Shown: positions 1 to 8,198 of the stretch, one piece after another | How the letters are laid out: each line of letters starts with the position of its first letter | How positions within the stretch are numbered: position 1 is the stretch's first letter | Translations under genes and position numbers: made by a program | Notes under the pieces: model-generated | Told to the model about the DNA's origin: nothing | Databases searched by the model: none | Seen by the model: only the letters and a program-made list of their open reading frames with translations | Assembly (NCBI GenBank): GCA_001701065.1 | Contig: DAAL01000236.1 | Span: forward strand, 1-14,080 | Direction: 5' to 3' | Length of the DNA stretch: 14,080 nucleotides | From: Bacteroidales bacterium GP4 | GTDB taxonomy: Bacteria > Bacteroidota > Bacteroidia > Bacteroidales > Muribaculaceae

Positions 1-1130
1 CTTCCGGCATCATTATTTTTTAGCTTAATTGAAGCCTTAAACACTAACCGTGTAACATTATTCTGCATCTGGTTTTCGATATCAAATGTATTTTCCATAG
101 GATATTCCACCTTATCCCAGGCATTTTGAACTTCAGCGCCATTATCAACAATACGTGTAAGAGCATCATCTGCCGCAGAGTCATAATTGGGATCTTTAGC
201 CCAATATATACGGTAAGCATCTTTATATTCACTATTAGTAGCGTTTGTGACAGCAACTTTGCCTACCATACGTTTACCGATAGACGGCGATGCGGCATAG
301 TCTTTCCATGTATCGAATTCACTTACATTACGGGCAAGATAAGAGGTAGTATTGGTATAATCGATAGCCCAACTGTCAAGCGATACGATGATAGGAGAAT
401 TTGCAGGATCAACAGGCATGTCATTAAATTCACCATGCGCGTCATGCTTCCCTATAGTGACCTTTGCCACTCCACGTTCAAGATACACTTCCACCGGACC
501 TTCATTCTGCGCCTCCACCGGAGTAGGCTTGATATGATTGGCACTAACCGGCACAAGGGTTCTGACCGAAGTTGAAGTTCCTGAGGCAATAGCAAGCGGA
601 GCATTCATCATTATGAATCCGCTGCCGTCGCCCACCATAGAGGAAACCTCTGTCGCCATAATGTCGCTTATAGTCTTTCCTGCAGCAAATTTTTCCACCA
701 CATCATTATGAGGCATATTCAGGACAACATAAGCGTACAAGTTATTGACTCCGGTAGGAATTACCTTTAGTTCCTGCACGACTTCCCTCTTTACTGTGAC
801 TTGATCAGTAGTTGTGCCTTCATTATTCCAAGGCTGGAACGAAACCATATTGATTACCTCCGAAACGGCAGCCGAAGCTTCGTCTTTACCGATAAAGGTG
901 ATGAGATGCGCACTGTTCACCTGATATTCGCTTGCGATGCCGTCATCGAATTGATCGTTGGCACCGGCACGAGAGTTCGAGGCACGAGAAGGCAGATTGA
1001 ACGCCATATTCAGATAAGCTCTTCCATCTGTACCTGTAGTGATGCCGCCATTAGCGGGAGCATCATCGTTTGAGCAGGAAGCCACAATAAGGCTTACTGC
1101 CAACATCTTCAAATAATTCTTGTAGTCCAT
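1..1130 (-). CDS. Fimbrillin, type V (FimA/Mfa1-like) structural subunit, 3' end outside window
   Basis: Reading the minus strand from the ATG at 1130 gives 376 uninterrupted codons to the window edge, so the C-terminus is missing. The N-terminus is a lipoprotein signal (hydrophobic stretch, then V-A-S-C with Cys19), followed by a low-complexity Ser/Asn/Arg stretch and a beta-rich body. Near the edge it has a segment ending LVFKASIKL, which resembles the strand typical of FimA/Mfa1 proteins. In Porphyromonas these subunits are exported as lipoproteins and trimmed by an Arg-specific protease before polymerising by strand exchange; here Arg49 and Arg54 lie at the comparable place (the protease in this organism is inferred). 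It is the last visible gene of the operon, 44 bp after the DUF3575 gene, with an AT-rich leader and no clear promoter of its own. An accessory fimbrillin rather than the major one is possible. Confidence 0.85.
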   Translation of the reverse strand, partial: MDYKNYLKMLAVSLIVASCSNDDAPANGGITTGTDGRAYLNMAFNLPSRASNSRAGANDQFDDGIASEYQVNSAHLITFIGKDEASAAVSEVINMVSFQPWNNEGTTTDQVTVKREVVQELKVIPTGVNNLYAYVVLNMPHNDVVEKFAAGKTISDIMATEVSSMVGDGSGFIMMNAPLAIASGTSTSVRTLVPVSANHIKPTPVEAQNEGPVEVYLERGVAKVTIGKHDAHGEFNDMPVDPANSPIIVSLDSWAIDYTNTTSYLARNVSEFDTWKDYAASPSIGKRMVGKVAVTNATNSEYKDAYRIYWAKDPNYDSAADDALTRIVDNGAEVQNAWDKVEYPMENTFDIENQMQNNVTRLVFKASIKLKNNDAG

Positions 1131-1174
1131 AATAAATAATGTATTAATGTTTATTATTTTGTTATCTAAATGAC

Positions 1175-1768
1175 TCAGAATGCATAAGCTATCGACACTG
1201 CAATGCGTGTGGGACCCACATAATTGCGGTTATGCTTGTCAAGCACCCGGGCGCAACGTCCGTAAAGCTTATAAGGGCTATAGACATACCCCAAGCCCAA
1301 TGATGCCTCAGCGGTCCAGTTGTCGGATAATATCCACCGGTAACCATAGGAAGCTCCAAGCCCTATCATGCACCCTTCGTAGTGCCTACCATCAAGAGTC
1401 TCGGGCAACATTCCGAAAGGCAAGTCAATGTTTTTGACATTATACTGACCGCCAAGCACATGCACTCCTGCAAAATGCCCTTGCTTTGGCTCTTTCCACC
1501 AACGGCGAACCTCCATCCGTGTCATCCACAGATGAAAATGCTTCTCGTCATGGAAATTCCACGGATTTATCATCCCGTCAAGCATTAGCGAGTATTCACT
1601 GTCAAAAGCGTATTCCACGCCGGCATTTACAGTCGTGGTCGCCCATTCTATGGCATTGGTCGATACGGACACTTGCGCATAAAATTTATCAGGCAGCATT
1701 ATTATAAAAATCGCTGAAATCATTACTTTCATCAATGATTTTCTTATGTGAATGCCATCTCTTTCCAT
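1175..1768 (-). CDS. DUF3575 outer-membrane protein of the fimbrial operon
   Basis: 197 residues. An N-terminal signal peptide (hydrophobic residues about 13-30, likely cut after Y-A before Gln) is followed by alternating hydrophobic/polar segments rich in Gly, Tyr and Trp. The chain ends in A-Y-A-F, the terminal Phe expected of a beta-barrel inserted by the BAM machinery. The pattern matches DUF3575, a family often found beside FimB/Mfa2 and Mfa1 genes in Bacteroidales. Its biochemical role is not established; a barrel that anchors or helps export the fibre is inference from context. Translation may begin at the ATG at 1768, 4 bp after the preceding stop and suited to coupled translation, or at Met13 (1732), which gives a more ordinary signal peptide length. 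Confidence 0.85.
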   Translation of the reverse strand: MERDGIHIRKSLMKVMISAIFIIMLPDKFYAQVSVSTNAIEWATTTVNAGVEYAFDSEYSLMLDGMINPWNFHDEKHFHLWMTRMEVRRWWKEPKQGHFAGVHVLGGQYNVKNIDLPFGMLPETLDGRHYEGCMIGLGASYGYRWILSDNWTAEASLGLGYVYSPYKLYGRCARVLDKHNRNYVGPTRIAVSIAYAF

Positions 1769-1772
1769 AATC

Positions 1773-4700
1773 TTATTTTATTTTTACAATTCGAGTTAAA
1801 GTTTTTACCCCCTCGGCAGGAGCAGCCTTTGAAAGAGCTATCGAGCGGTCAGCGTCAAGCACATATATCATGGGAATTTCCTCAAGAGGATACAAATCGT
1901 TATCAATGACTCCCGAGCGGTCAAAAGCCACTGTCCATTCCGCCGGAAGATGTTTCGCAGTCCGCTTCCAGTAGTCATAGTCCTCCTCGGCATCAACCGC
2001 TATGACATTTACCTTGCCGTCACGCACAAGCGCACTTAAAGCCGCGTCATTTCTAAGAGCCGCCACTGCGTCACGGCAATGACAGCAGTCAGGGTCATAG
2101 AACATCAATAAAGTAGGACGTTTTGGGAGAGAATAGAGCGATGCATTGCTGCCTTGGTGTGTGACATATCTGAAATTAGGAGCTTTGTCACGCACTACGT
2201 TACGGGAAGGAGATTTACGTGACGCGTTGTCAATCACATCCCTCACGCACCACACATTGAATGAACCGGTATTGGTCTCAAATGCCTGCGACTGGTCGCC
2301 TGCCACACCCACAAAACGGTCATCAAAATAGGTTCTTGAGCAACTCATGTAATTACCGCTGCCAAGACGACCCGCCTGACGCATAATGGCGAGTTCCTTC
2401 TGGTTCGGCACGCGCCAACCCATGCCGTCACCGTCCTGTGAGTACCGGTCACATGGGCTATTGTTTGTCAGGCTGTCAGCCCACACATCGGCATAGCTTT
2501 TCAGTTCTCCCGTGGGAGGTCCAAGCACAACCCATATTGCATTTTGGGCAAACTCCAGCTTTGGAGCGACCATGTTGGCTGTCTCATTAACCTTATGGGG
2601 CAGAATTTTACCTGCAATGGGGGCACGCTTGGATGCGTCGTCATAGTAGGACATGTCTATATATTTCGCTATTTTGTTGCCATTCTCGTCAGTTTCATAC
2701 TCCGTAATATACGCAGGAGTCACCGGATCGGAATCCAAAACTTTAGTGTGGTCCACTCCAAGATTACGGATGCATCTTGCCTGCCACGGAACGTACCTTA
2801 ACTGCCCGGTGGGATTAACACCCTCAACCAAGTTTCCCTTTGAAAGTCCCTCTTCAGCCCAAAGCACAGCTTTATCGGAAGAGAAAAAGTGAAACCGGGA
2901 ATTTTTCGCATTAGCATCCCACACCGTTCCATAGGTTAACTCCGATGTGGCGTTATAATCCATCAACGGCTCCCTCATGGAGTTACGCCCCAGCACCAAA
3001 CGCAGATACTTGCCTGTGCTTGGAAGGTACCACCGCATCTCGTTAGCCGAGATTTTACCGTCCCCGTCAAGGTCACGGTTGCGGTTCATGCACACATCCA
3101 TCATTTCATAATACACTAATTCCGGATCCGGGTCGGTTTCCAAGTGATAACTTAAACTTTTACCGTACAAAGATCTCACATTATGGATTTGCGCCGGATA
3201 ATAGTTAGGTGTGGAGAAATTGAACTGCTCGGTAACCTTAGGATTGGAAGCGAATTTATCGGAAATCAGGTCCTCCCATTCCTTGCCGTTGGCAAACTGC
3301 CAGACGTTCCATCGTCCGTTCACCTGGCTTAAAGCCATAGAGTTGCTCCATGTCCAGCGGAAATTCAGTCCAAAACTTTCATTCAACTGTTCCATACCCA
3401 CCGCGGTACGAGTCGCAGTAAGATTATCGGTTGAATAGTACGTCTGTATGGAATGCTGGAGAAAACCGTACTTTGACTCGGAATAAGTGCTTTCATTATC
3501 GGGCGAAACTTTACCGTTTTTAATCGCCAACACCAGCTGCCGATCATTCTGATTCACCCATTTTTCCCAGCCGCCTTCGCCGCCGGTGTGGGAATTCGTC
3601 ATAATACTATTGTCGGTATTGTACTTATAAGCGTACTCATTAAAGAATATTGTGTACCATCTCTCGGTTTTATTATCCACTCTGCCCTGTTTATCATCGG
3701 AATGGAGATTCACGAGCTTTTTACCGGAGCCGTCCACAGCGCGGAAATCCTCAAGAGTCCAAGCATTATCTTCTCCGGGATATTTTGCGACAGTGTATTC
3801 ATCAGTGGTAGGCGCTATCTGTACCCATTCCACCATTTGCCGGTTAAAGTAATCATTATCGCCGAATTTTGCCGCATCGTCCTGAGTGAACGTATAAGCT
3901 TGATTGTCAAAATAAGTGACAGTAGAGTACATCAACGCCGCACGGTCAGCATTGGAAAACTTGACATTGTACACACAATAATGCGCATCAAGTGAGATGA
4001 GATTATTGGAAGTGTCATATATTTCCCCTTCGGCACCTGGCTGCTGCTCATCGCCGGATGTTGCTTCCACATATATTTTATCGGCACCGTTCACGGTCAC
4101 ATTGTAGGTGTAGCATGTGTTGCGTCTACAGTTAAAATCACGTGCCTTATCCTCCTCGGTATTCCCCTCACAATAGCCCAGATGAATGGAATAGTTGGCA
4201 TACGCCACTCTGTTGACCTCCGTTCCGTCGCTATTTACGACTGAATAGGACAAGCGTACCCGTAGCGACACGAAAGTTCCCCAGTTATTATAAGTATCAT
4301 TCACGGAAGGACACAACGACTTATATATTCCGGTATTAAGGTTATTCTCCTTATATTCTTTCTCCCTGTCAGTATAGGCAGAACAAGAGCCGGGAATGGC
4401 GGTGCGCTTGTTTTCAAACTGGTAGAAGTCAAACCGGTAACCGTCCTTTCCCAACGGCTTTCCATCGGCATACTCCAGCTTGCCCGATTCAAATATGAAA
4501 CTTCGTGTGGAGTTGCTGTAGTTACGCCCTGGAGCCGGTGACTCAGCTGTGGCGAAATAACCGCACACATCGGAACTGTTTCCCTGCTGCTCATGCAGAT
4601 AACTTAACCCCGGCACATTCATCACCTGCCACGACAACGGCTCTATCTCGATGCCGTCACCGGCAATGATATTGAACCTGACAAGCGAGAACAATCGCCG

Positions 4701-5369
4701 TAAATGTATCTTCCCGGCAAGTTCATTCACTCCCGGCTTGATGTCGACATAACCTTCATTGGCATCGAGCCATGACGATGCCGGATGACCTGACTCGTAA
4801 TACACTCCCGTCATAACCATGTCGGAACCTACCGGCGACACATCGGAACTGCGGGTGAGAGACGCTGAGATGGATTTATACTTCTCCCATGTGTCAGCCG
4901 ATAAAAGCAAATCGCTTAGTCGCGTCAATGACAACGCCGCATCTTTGCCTAAAGCCTTATTCAGTTCATCGTTATCCGACACTCCGAAGTTGGTGTTAGG
5001 ATTAGCCACCGCCACGATGCGCCTACGACCCGACGAAAGGGAAAGTTTTATCTTCCGGGAATCAGGCTCATTGTACATGCCGCCCACTTCAAATATTTTT
5101 GAATACACGACATCGCCTGTAGTGTAATCATACACCCCTATCCAGATGGTGTTGACCGTTCCGGAAAAGAAAACATCAGAGGCTGTCCTTGATTTATGCT
5201 CGACAGTTTCCAAGTCCCATTTCAGCGACACTGTAGCCGCACGACCTTCCTCCACTCCGTCAACGGAGCAAATGGCTTCGTCGGCGCACGACTGCAACAG
5301 CACTGCCAGCATAGCCGCAACGAACTTAAACACGCCTGATAACCTATATTTTAAATTTTCACAAAACAT
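1773..5369 (-). CDS. Large fimbrial tip/adhesin-like lipoprotein (DUF4906/Mfa-type) with C-terminal thioredoxin-like domain
   Basis: 1198 residues. A lipoprotein signal ends at L-L-Q-S-Cys28. Residues about 40-420 resemble Bacteroidales fimbrial accessory proteins (DUF4906 type), including a 'KIHLRRLFSLVRFNI' strand. Residues 766-777 form a calcium-loop pattern (D-x-D-x-D-G-x-I-x-x-x-E). Residues about 980-1045 resemble the 'GWRVPNQ...WCVRDV' module (FISUMP-like) common at the end of such proteins. The last 120 residues add a different fold: F-Y-D-P-D-C-C-H-C with a CxxC pair (Cys1095, Cys1098) and a probable cis-proline at Pro1166 (E-I-P-M-I-Y), both hallmarks of thioredoxin. The ATG overlaps the stop of the anchor gene by one base, so the two are probably translationally coupled. 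By position and size it is probably the tip or minor subunit (inference). There is no von Willebrand domain, unlike Porphyromonas Mfa5. Confidence 0.8.
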   Translation of the reverse strand: MFCENLKYRLSGVFKFVAAMLAVLLQSCADEAICSVDGVEEGRAATVSLKWDLETVEHKSRTASDVFFSGTVNTIWIGVYDYTTGDVVYSKIFEVGGMYNEPDSRKIKLSLSSGRRRIVAVANPNTNFGVSDNDELNKALGKDAALSLTRLSDLLLSADTWEKYKSISASLTRSSDVSPVGSDMVMTGVYYESGHPASSWLDANEGYVDIKPGVNELAGKIHLRRLFSLVRFNIIAGDGIEIEPLSWQVMNVPGLSYLHEQQGNSSDVCGYFATAESPAPGRNYSNSTRSFIFESGKLEYADGKPLGKDGYRFDFYQFENKRTAIPGSCSAYTDREKEYKENNLNTGIYKSLCPSVNDTYNNWGTFVSLRVRLSYSVVNSDGTEVNRVAYANYSIHLGYCEGNTEEDKARDFNCRRNTCYTYNVTVNGADKIYVEATSGDEQQPGAEGEIYDTSNNLISLDAHYCVYNVKFSNADRAALMYSTVTYFDNQAYTFTQDDAAKFGDNDYFNRQMVEWVQIAPTTDEYTVAKYPGEDNAWTLEDFRAVDGSGKKLVNLHSDDKQGRVDNKTERWYTIFFNEYAYKYNTDNSIMTNSHTGGEGGWEKWVNQNDRQLVLAIKNGKVSPDNESTYSESKYGFLQHSIQTYYSTDNLTATRTAVGMEQLNESFGLNFRWTWSNSMALSQVNGRWNVWQFANGKEWEDLISDKFASNPKVTEQFNFSTPNYYPAQIHNVRSLYGKSLSYHLETDPDPELVYYEMMDVCMNRNRDLDGDGKISANEMRWYLPSTGKYLRLVLGRNSMREPLMDYNATSELTYGTVWDANAKNSRFHFFSSDKAVLWAEEGLSKGNLVEGVNPTGQLRYVPWQARCIRNLGVDHTKVLDSDPVTPAYITEYETDENGNKIAKYIDMSYYDDASKRAPIAGKILPHKVNETANMVAPKLEFAQNAIWVVLGPPTGELKSYADVWADSLTNNSPCDRYSQDGDGMGWRVPNQKELAIMRQAGRLGSGNYMSCSRTYFDDRFVGVAGDQSQAFETNTGSFNVWCVRDVIDNASRKSPSRNVVRDKAPNFRYVTHQGSNASLYSLPKRPTLLMFYDPDCCHCRDAVAALRNDAALSALVRDGKVNVIAVDAEEDYDYWKRTAKHLPAEWTVAFDRSGVIDNDLYPLEEIPMIYVLDADRSIALSKAAPAEGVKTLTRIVKIK

Positions 5370-6400
5370 CAGTCAAAAGTTATATCTGTTGACACATTAT
5401 CAAGTCCACACACCGTAAACTGTATTTCGTCATCGCTCACGCTATTAATAAGGAACTCATAACAGTGGTTGCGCACAAGATTGTAAGTCCGATCAGTGGG
5501 ACTGCCCGCTGAATACTCCACAAAGCGGATTGAGGAATTGGATAGCGGCACTTTATTGCCTGACATGGAGATTTCCACATCCATCCTCATGCCGTTATGG
5601 TCAGGAGCCTCGACTTCAGTCAGATAACCCACACATTCCCGGTCACTTACCGGAGTGAAGGCAAACGGCTTATCCACCACGGATGAAACCGGGTTAAAGC
5701 ATTCCTCTATTCCAAGTTCTCCCGTTTCAACTACAGTCGACGCGCCGTTAGGCACTGCATTGCCGTAGTCCGCATAAGAATTCAGTGACACTGAACTCAA
5801 ATTATAGCCTTCGTCGACCGTATCGGACAAGCGCACTGAAATCTTCGACATAGCCCTGAGAAGCATGACTTCGCCGAGATGAGTCACCCCATTCAAATCA
5901 ATAGGCACCATATCAAGCTGTTTCGTGCCCCACATAGGGATTCCCCACAGCTTAACTACATCATTCCGGAACAGTATCGATCCAAAAGGCGATGAACCCG
6001 CCGAAGAATTTGCCACTATAACTATACGTCCGTCAAGAGCCTTATTGCCAGAAACATCAGTAGTGATACACGGATTGGAAGAATCCATTGTCACGATAAA
6101 CACATTATTGTCCTTTTTATCCCTTGTCCAAGGCAACCTCACGGGAGCATTGCCCGACCGGTCATATAATATTATATCTATAGTAGAGATAATATTCTCA
6201 AAGTCATCGGCATCCGAGCCGTCATAAGAATCATTCCACTTATCGGCACGTGACAGGGAAGGAGACGGAGTACATGCAAAACGCAATCTTACTACATTTC
6301 CATCGCTAATTAGATCTTCGGTACGCTCTACGCAACTGTCAAGAACGATACTCATTAAAATAACTAATATTGAAATAATATTTAAAATTACTCTTTCCAC
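5369..6400 (-). CDS. FimB/Mfa2-family fimbrial anchor lipoprotein
   Basis: 343 residues. A hydrophobic signal of about 20 residues ends in lipobox L-D-S-Cys23. The mature chain begins with the beta-strand pattern V-R-L-R-F-A-C and later has I-D-I-I-L-Y-D and N-H-C-Y-E-F-L-I, as in the FimB/Mfa2 family. In Porphyromonas these proteins sit at the cell surface, anchor the fibre and limit its length. The start codon is GTG: the codon at 6398-6400 reads GTG on the minus strand, an in-frame TAG lies 18 bases upstream, and the first ATG (Met16) would remove most of the signal. No Shine-Dalgarno is present; the leader is A/T-rich. It is the first gene of the operon, about 22 nt from the predicted transcription start. 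The anchor comes first here, whereas in the Porphyromonas mfa locus the major subunit comes first. Confidence 0.85.
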   Translation of the reverse strand: MERVILNIISILVILMSIVLDSCVERTEDLISDGNVVRLRFACTPSPSLSRADKWNDSYDGSDADDFENIISTIDIILYDRSGNAPVRLPWTRDKKDNNVFIVTMDSSNPCITTDVSGNKALDGRIVIVANSSAGSSPFGSILFRNDVVKLWGIPMWGTKQLDMVPIDLNGVTHLGEVMLLRAMSKISVRLSDTVDEGYNLSSVSLNSYADYGNAVPNGASTVVETGELGIEECFNPVSSVVDKPFAFTPVSDRECVGYLTEVEAPDHNGMRMDVEISMSGNKVPLSNSSIRFVEYSAGSPTDRTYNLVRNHCYEFLINSVSDDEIQFTVCGLDNVSTDITFD

Positions 6401-6427
6401 AATTATTATTTCTTGCTATTTGCAACA

Positions 6428-6459
6428 CAAAGATAGCCTAACAACATACTATAACGCAA
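6428..6459 (-). promoter_or_regulatory. Promoter of the fimbrial operon
   Basis: On the minus strand TTGC (6459-6456), a 20-bp spacer and TATCTTTG (6435-6428) match the Bacteroidota promoter form TTG/TTTG-N19-21-TAnnTTTG. Transcription would start near 6421-6423, giving a leader of about 22 nt to the GTG at 6400. Confidence 0.75.
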
Positions 6460-6463
6460 TAAA

Positions 6464-6513
6464 TGTCAATTGACAAATGAATGGACAATGGCCTTTTTCC
6501 ATCACTTGTCCAT
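6464..6513. promoter_or_regulatory. Inverted repeats just upstream of the fimbrial promoter (possible operator)
   Basis: TGTCAATTGACA (6464-6475) is a perfect 12-bp palindrome. ATGGACAA (6481-6488) and TTGTCCAT (6506-6513) form a perfect 8-bp inverted repeat, extended inward by ATGG/CCAT. All contain a GACAA-like half-site and lie 5 to 54 bp upstream of the -33 element, where an activator or repressor would bind. The protein is unknown. Confidence 0.5.
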
Positions 6514-6522
6514 GCGATGTTA

Positions 6523-6530
6523 CAAAGTTA
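6523..6530 (-). promoter_or_regulatory. Second -7 element upstream of the fimbrial operon
   Basis: TAACTTTG on the minus strand matches TAnnTTTG exactly. No standard -33 element is found 20 bp upstream; instead the run of G at 6544-6553 occupies that place, preceded by TATG (6556-6553), which is 22 bp away. A functional promoter here is unproven. Confidence 0.3.
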
Positions 6531-6543
6531 CATATTATTGTTA

Positions 6544-6553
6544 CCCCCCCCCC
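6544..6553 (-). repeat. Run of ten G (minus strand) upstream of the fimbrial operon
   Basis: Ten consecutive C on the plus strand lie 143 bp upstream of the anchor-gene start, in otherwise AT-rich DNA between the mechanosensitive-channel terminator and the fimbrial promoter. Runs of this length are prone to slipped-strand length changes. Confidence 0.9.
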
Positions 6554-6556
6554 ATA

Positions 6557-6581
6557 GTTAATTAAAGTTAATAGGGGTTAA
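6557..6581. repeat. Three GTTAA repeats at exact 10-bp spacing
   Basis: GTTAA starts at 6557, 6567 and 6577 (plus strand), one per helical turn, directly next to the G/C run. This could be a binding array for a regulator that reads one face of the helix. LytTR-type sites also contain a GTT core but usually have wider spacing, so no regulator is assigned. Confidence 0.5.
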
Positions 6582-6627
6582 AAATAGCTCATTTATCCGA
6601 CTGCGAACTCTCACCCGTTGGCGACAT

Positions 6628-6663
6628 AAAAAAGAGATGAGACCCGGCAGGTCCCATCTCTTT
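6628..6663 (-). terminator. Intrinsic terminator of the mutL-mechanosensitive channel unit
   Basis: The arms at 6650-6663 and 6631-6644 pair over 14 bp on the minus-strand RNA, with one G-U pair and a 5-nt loop, followed by six U (6633-6628). It starts 24 bp past the channel-gene stop. Confidence 0.9.
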
Positions 6664-6686
6664 ATGAAGTATTTTTAATCGGTTTC

Positions 6687-8168
6687 TTACGGCAGCGGCT
6701 CTTCTTGGACGAGCTTTTTCCCGGTCAGCATAGGCCTCGGAAGTCCAAAGATAGTCGTAGGATCAGTGGTGCCGATACATCCTTCAAGAATTGTGTCACG
6801 GCCCGAAGGATTCTGAAATGCGACAAGACTGAACTTGGGAAGCATAGTTGCCACATGCTCGAAAATCGTGTCCATGATAGCTTCATAAGGAAACCATGAA
6901 GAGGTGGAGGTAAAGCAATAAATCTGGATGGGAAGCCCGGTGCCGGACTGCGGAAGAGTGGAGACAAAACAATCATCACCGTGCGACACGTAAGGCGACG
7001 CGTCAAGCCACATCTTAAGATAAGCACGGAACAATCCGAGATTGGAATCGATAGTGCCGTCGACAAGACCTTCGGAGTTATTGACATCCTCAACTTTACC
7101 GGCTGCCTTCTGCGCCAACTTCTTGGTGATATACTCATCCATAAACGGAACTTTACGCACCTCATCAAGCATCTCGGGAGTCGTGGGAAGTATGCTGTCA
7201 GAGTCAAGAACATAACTTCGCTGAATGCGCCGAGTGTGGCTGAGCTGCATACTCCGGTAATTGGTGAAACTACCGCTCACAAGACTGTAAGGCGGCACGC
7301 ACGTGGTGGTCTTATCCCAATTAAGCACCTTTACCGAAGTCAACGTGACCTCCTGCACAGTACCGTTGGCATCAGTGCCGTTGATTTTTATCCAGTCGCC
7401 TACATGCAGACTGTCGTTCTCCGACAACTGCACTCCGGCTACAACTCCAAGTATGCTGTCCTTAAATACTAACATGAGCACCGCCGCAAATGCGCCAAGT
7501 CCCGCAAACAACGATGCCGGCGACTTATTGACAAGCACACCCACAGCCACAATTAAAGCGAGAATCCATATGATGCCCTTTACAAGCTGCACAAGACCAT
7601 TGAGCGGCAAACGTCGCTTGTTCTTGCGAGCGTCGACATTCTTCCACATCGCGCCCACAAACGACACAATCGCCACCCCTGTCACATAAATCACATAAAG
7701 CAGGGTGAATTTGGTCAGCCATTTTGCCACATTGGAATGAGTGTAGACAAGCGTGAACTGTATCAGCACAAGGAACACCAGGGCAGGAATGACCCGGCAC
7801 ACCTTCACGAAAAAGCGTTCATCGGACAAAAAACTGTACAATGTCTTATCATGTTTCATCTCGAACCATCTCATGATAAGCAACACAATCCACTTGGTGA
7901 TATACCCTACTATCACCGACAAGGCAAACACCACAATGGCATAAACCACAGTCTCGGCGGTGGCATTGCCGCCAAGCCCCAAAGGTTTTAGAATTTTGTC
8001 CACAATGTCCAGAAGGAATGTGGCTAAAGCATAAGTGCTGTCATTGGCGGTGGCATCTATCGCATCAATAGCCAAATCACCTTGGGAACTCTTGGATGAA
8101 GCCACAGCGGCAAAAGTTGAAACGTCTAACATAACTGATGAAGGATTATTTAATAGTAAGACAATCAT
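6687..8168 (-). CDS. MscS-family mechanosensitive ion channel, YbdG-like
   Basis: 493 residues. Hydrophobic helices lie at about 72-100, 125-142, 155-175 and 195-213, followed by the pore-lining MscS helix at about 216-248 (Ala/Gly-rich, with V-F-K-D-S-I-L-G at 234-241) and the beta domain with V-G-D-W-I (256-260). The segment T-S-V-K-V-L-N-W-D-K-T and the later R-R-I-Q-R resemble E. coli YbdG more than small MscS. Such channels open on membrane tension and release solutes under hypo-osmotic shock. The start at 8168 is uncertain; Met13 (8132) is equally possible because the first residues are not conserved. It follows mutL by 30 bp with no terminator between them, so they are probably co-transcribed, and it ends at a strong terminator. 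Confidence 0.9.
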   Translation of the reverse strand: MIVLLLNNPSSVMLDVSTFAAVASSKSSQGDLAIDAIDATANDSTYALATFLLDIVDKILKPLGLGGNATAETVVYAIVVFALSVIVGYITKWIVLLIMRWFEMKHDKTLYSFLSDERFFVKVCRVIPALVFLVLIQFTLVYTHSNVAKWLTKFTLLYVIYVTGVAIVSFVGAMWKNVDARKNKRRLPLNGLVQLVKGIIWILALIVAVGVLVNKSPASLFAGLGAFAAVLMLVFKDSILGVVAGVQLSENDSLHVGDWIKINGTDANGTVQEVTLTSVKVLNWDKTTTCVPPYSLVSGSFTNYRSMQLSHTRRIQRSYVLDSDSILPTTPEMLDEVRKVPFMDEYITKKLAQKAAGKVEDVNNSEGLVDGTIDSNLGLFRAYLKMWLDASPYVSHGDDCFVSTLPQSGTGLPIQIYCFTSTSSWFPYEAIMDTIFEHVATMLPKFSLVAFQNPSGRDTILEGCIGTTDPTTIFGLPRPMLTGKKLVQEEPLP

Positions 8169-8198
8169 TCATCTTGTTTTGTTCGACCTACAGCCGCG

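Noticed and set aside
126..1073. Plus-strand open frames at 126-575 and 801-1073
   Set aside because: They lie opposite the fimbrillin gene, whose minus-strand frame is open throughout and has a lipoprotein signal; the plus-strand products look like nothing known.
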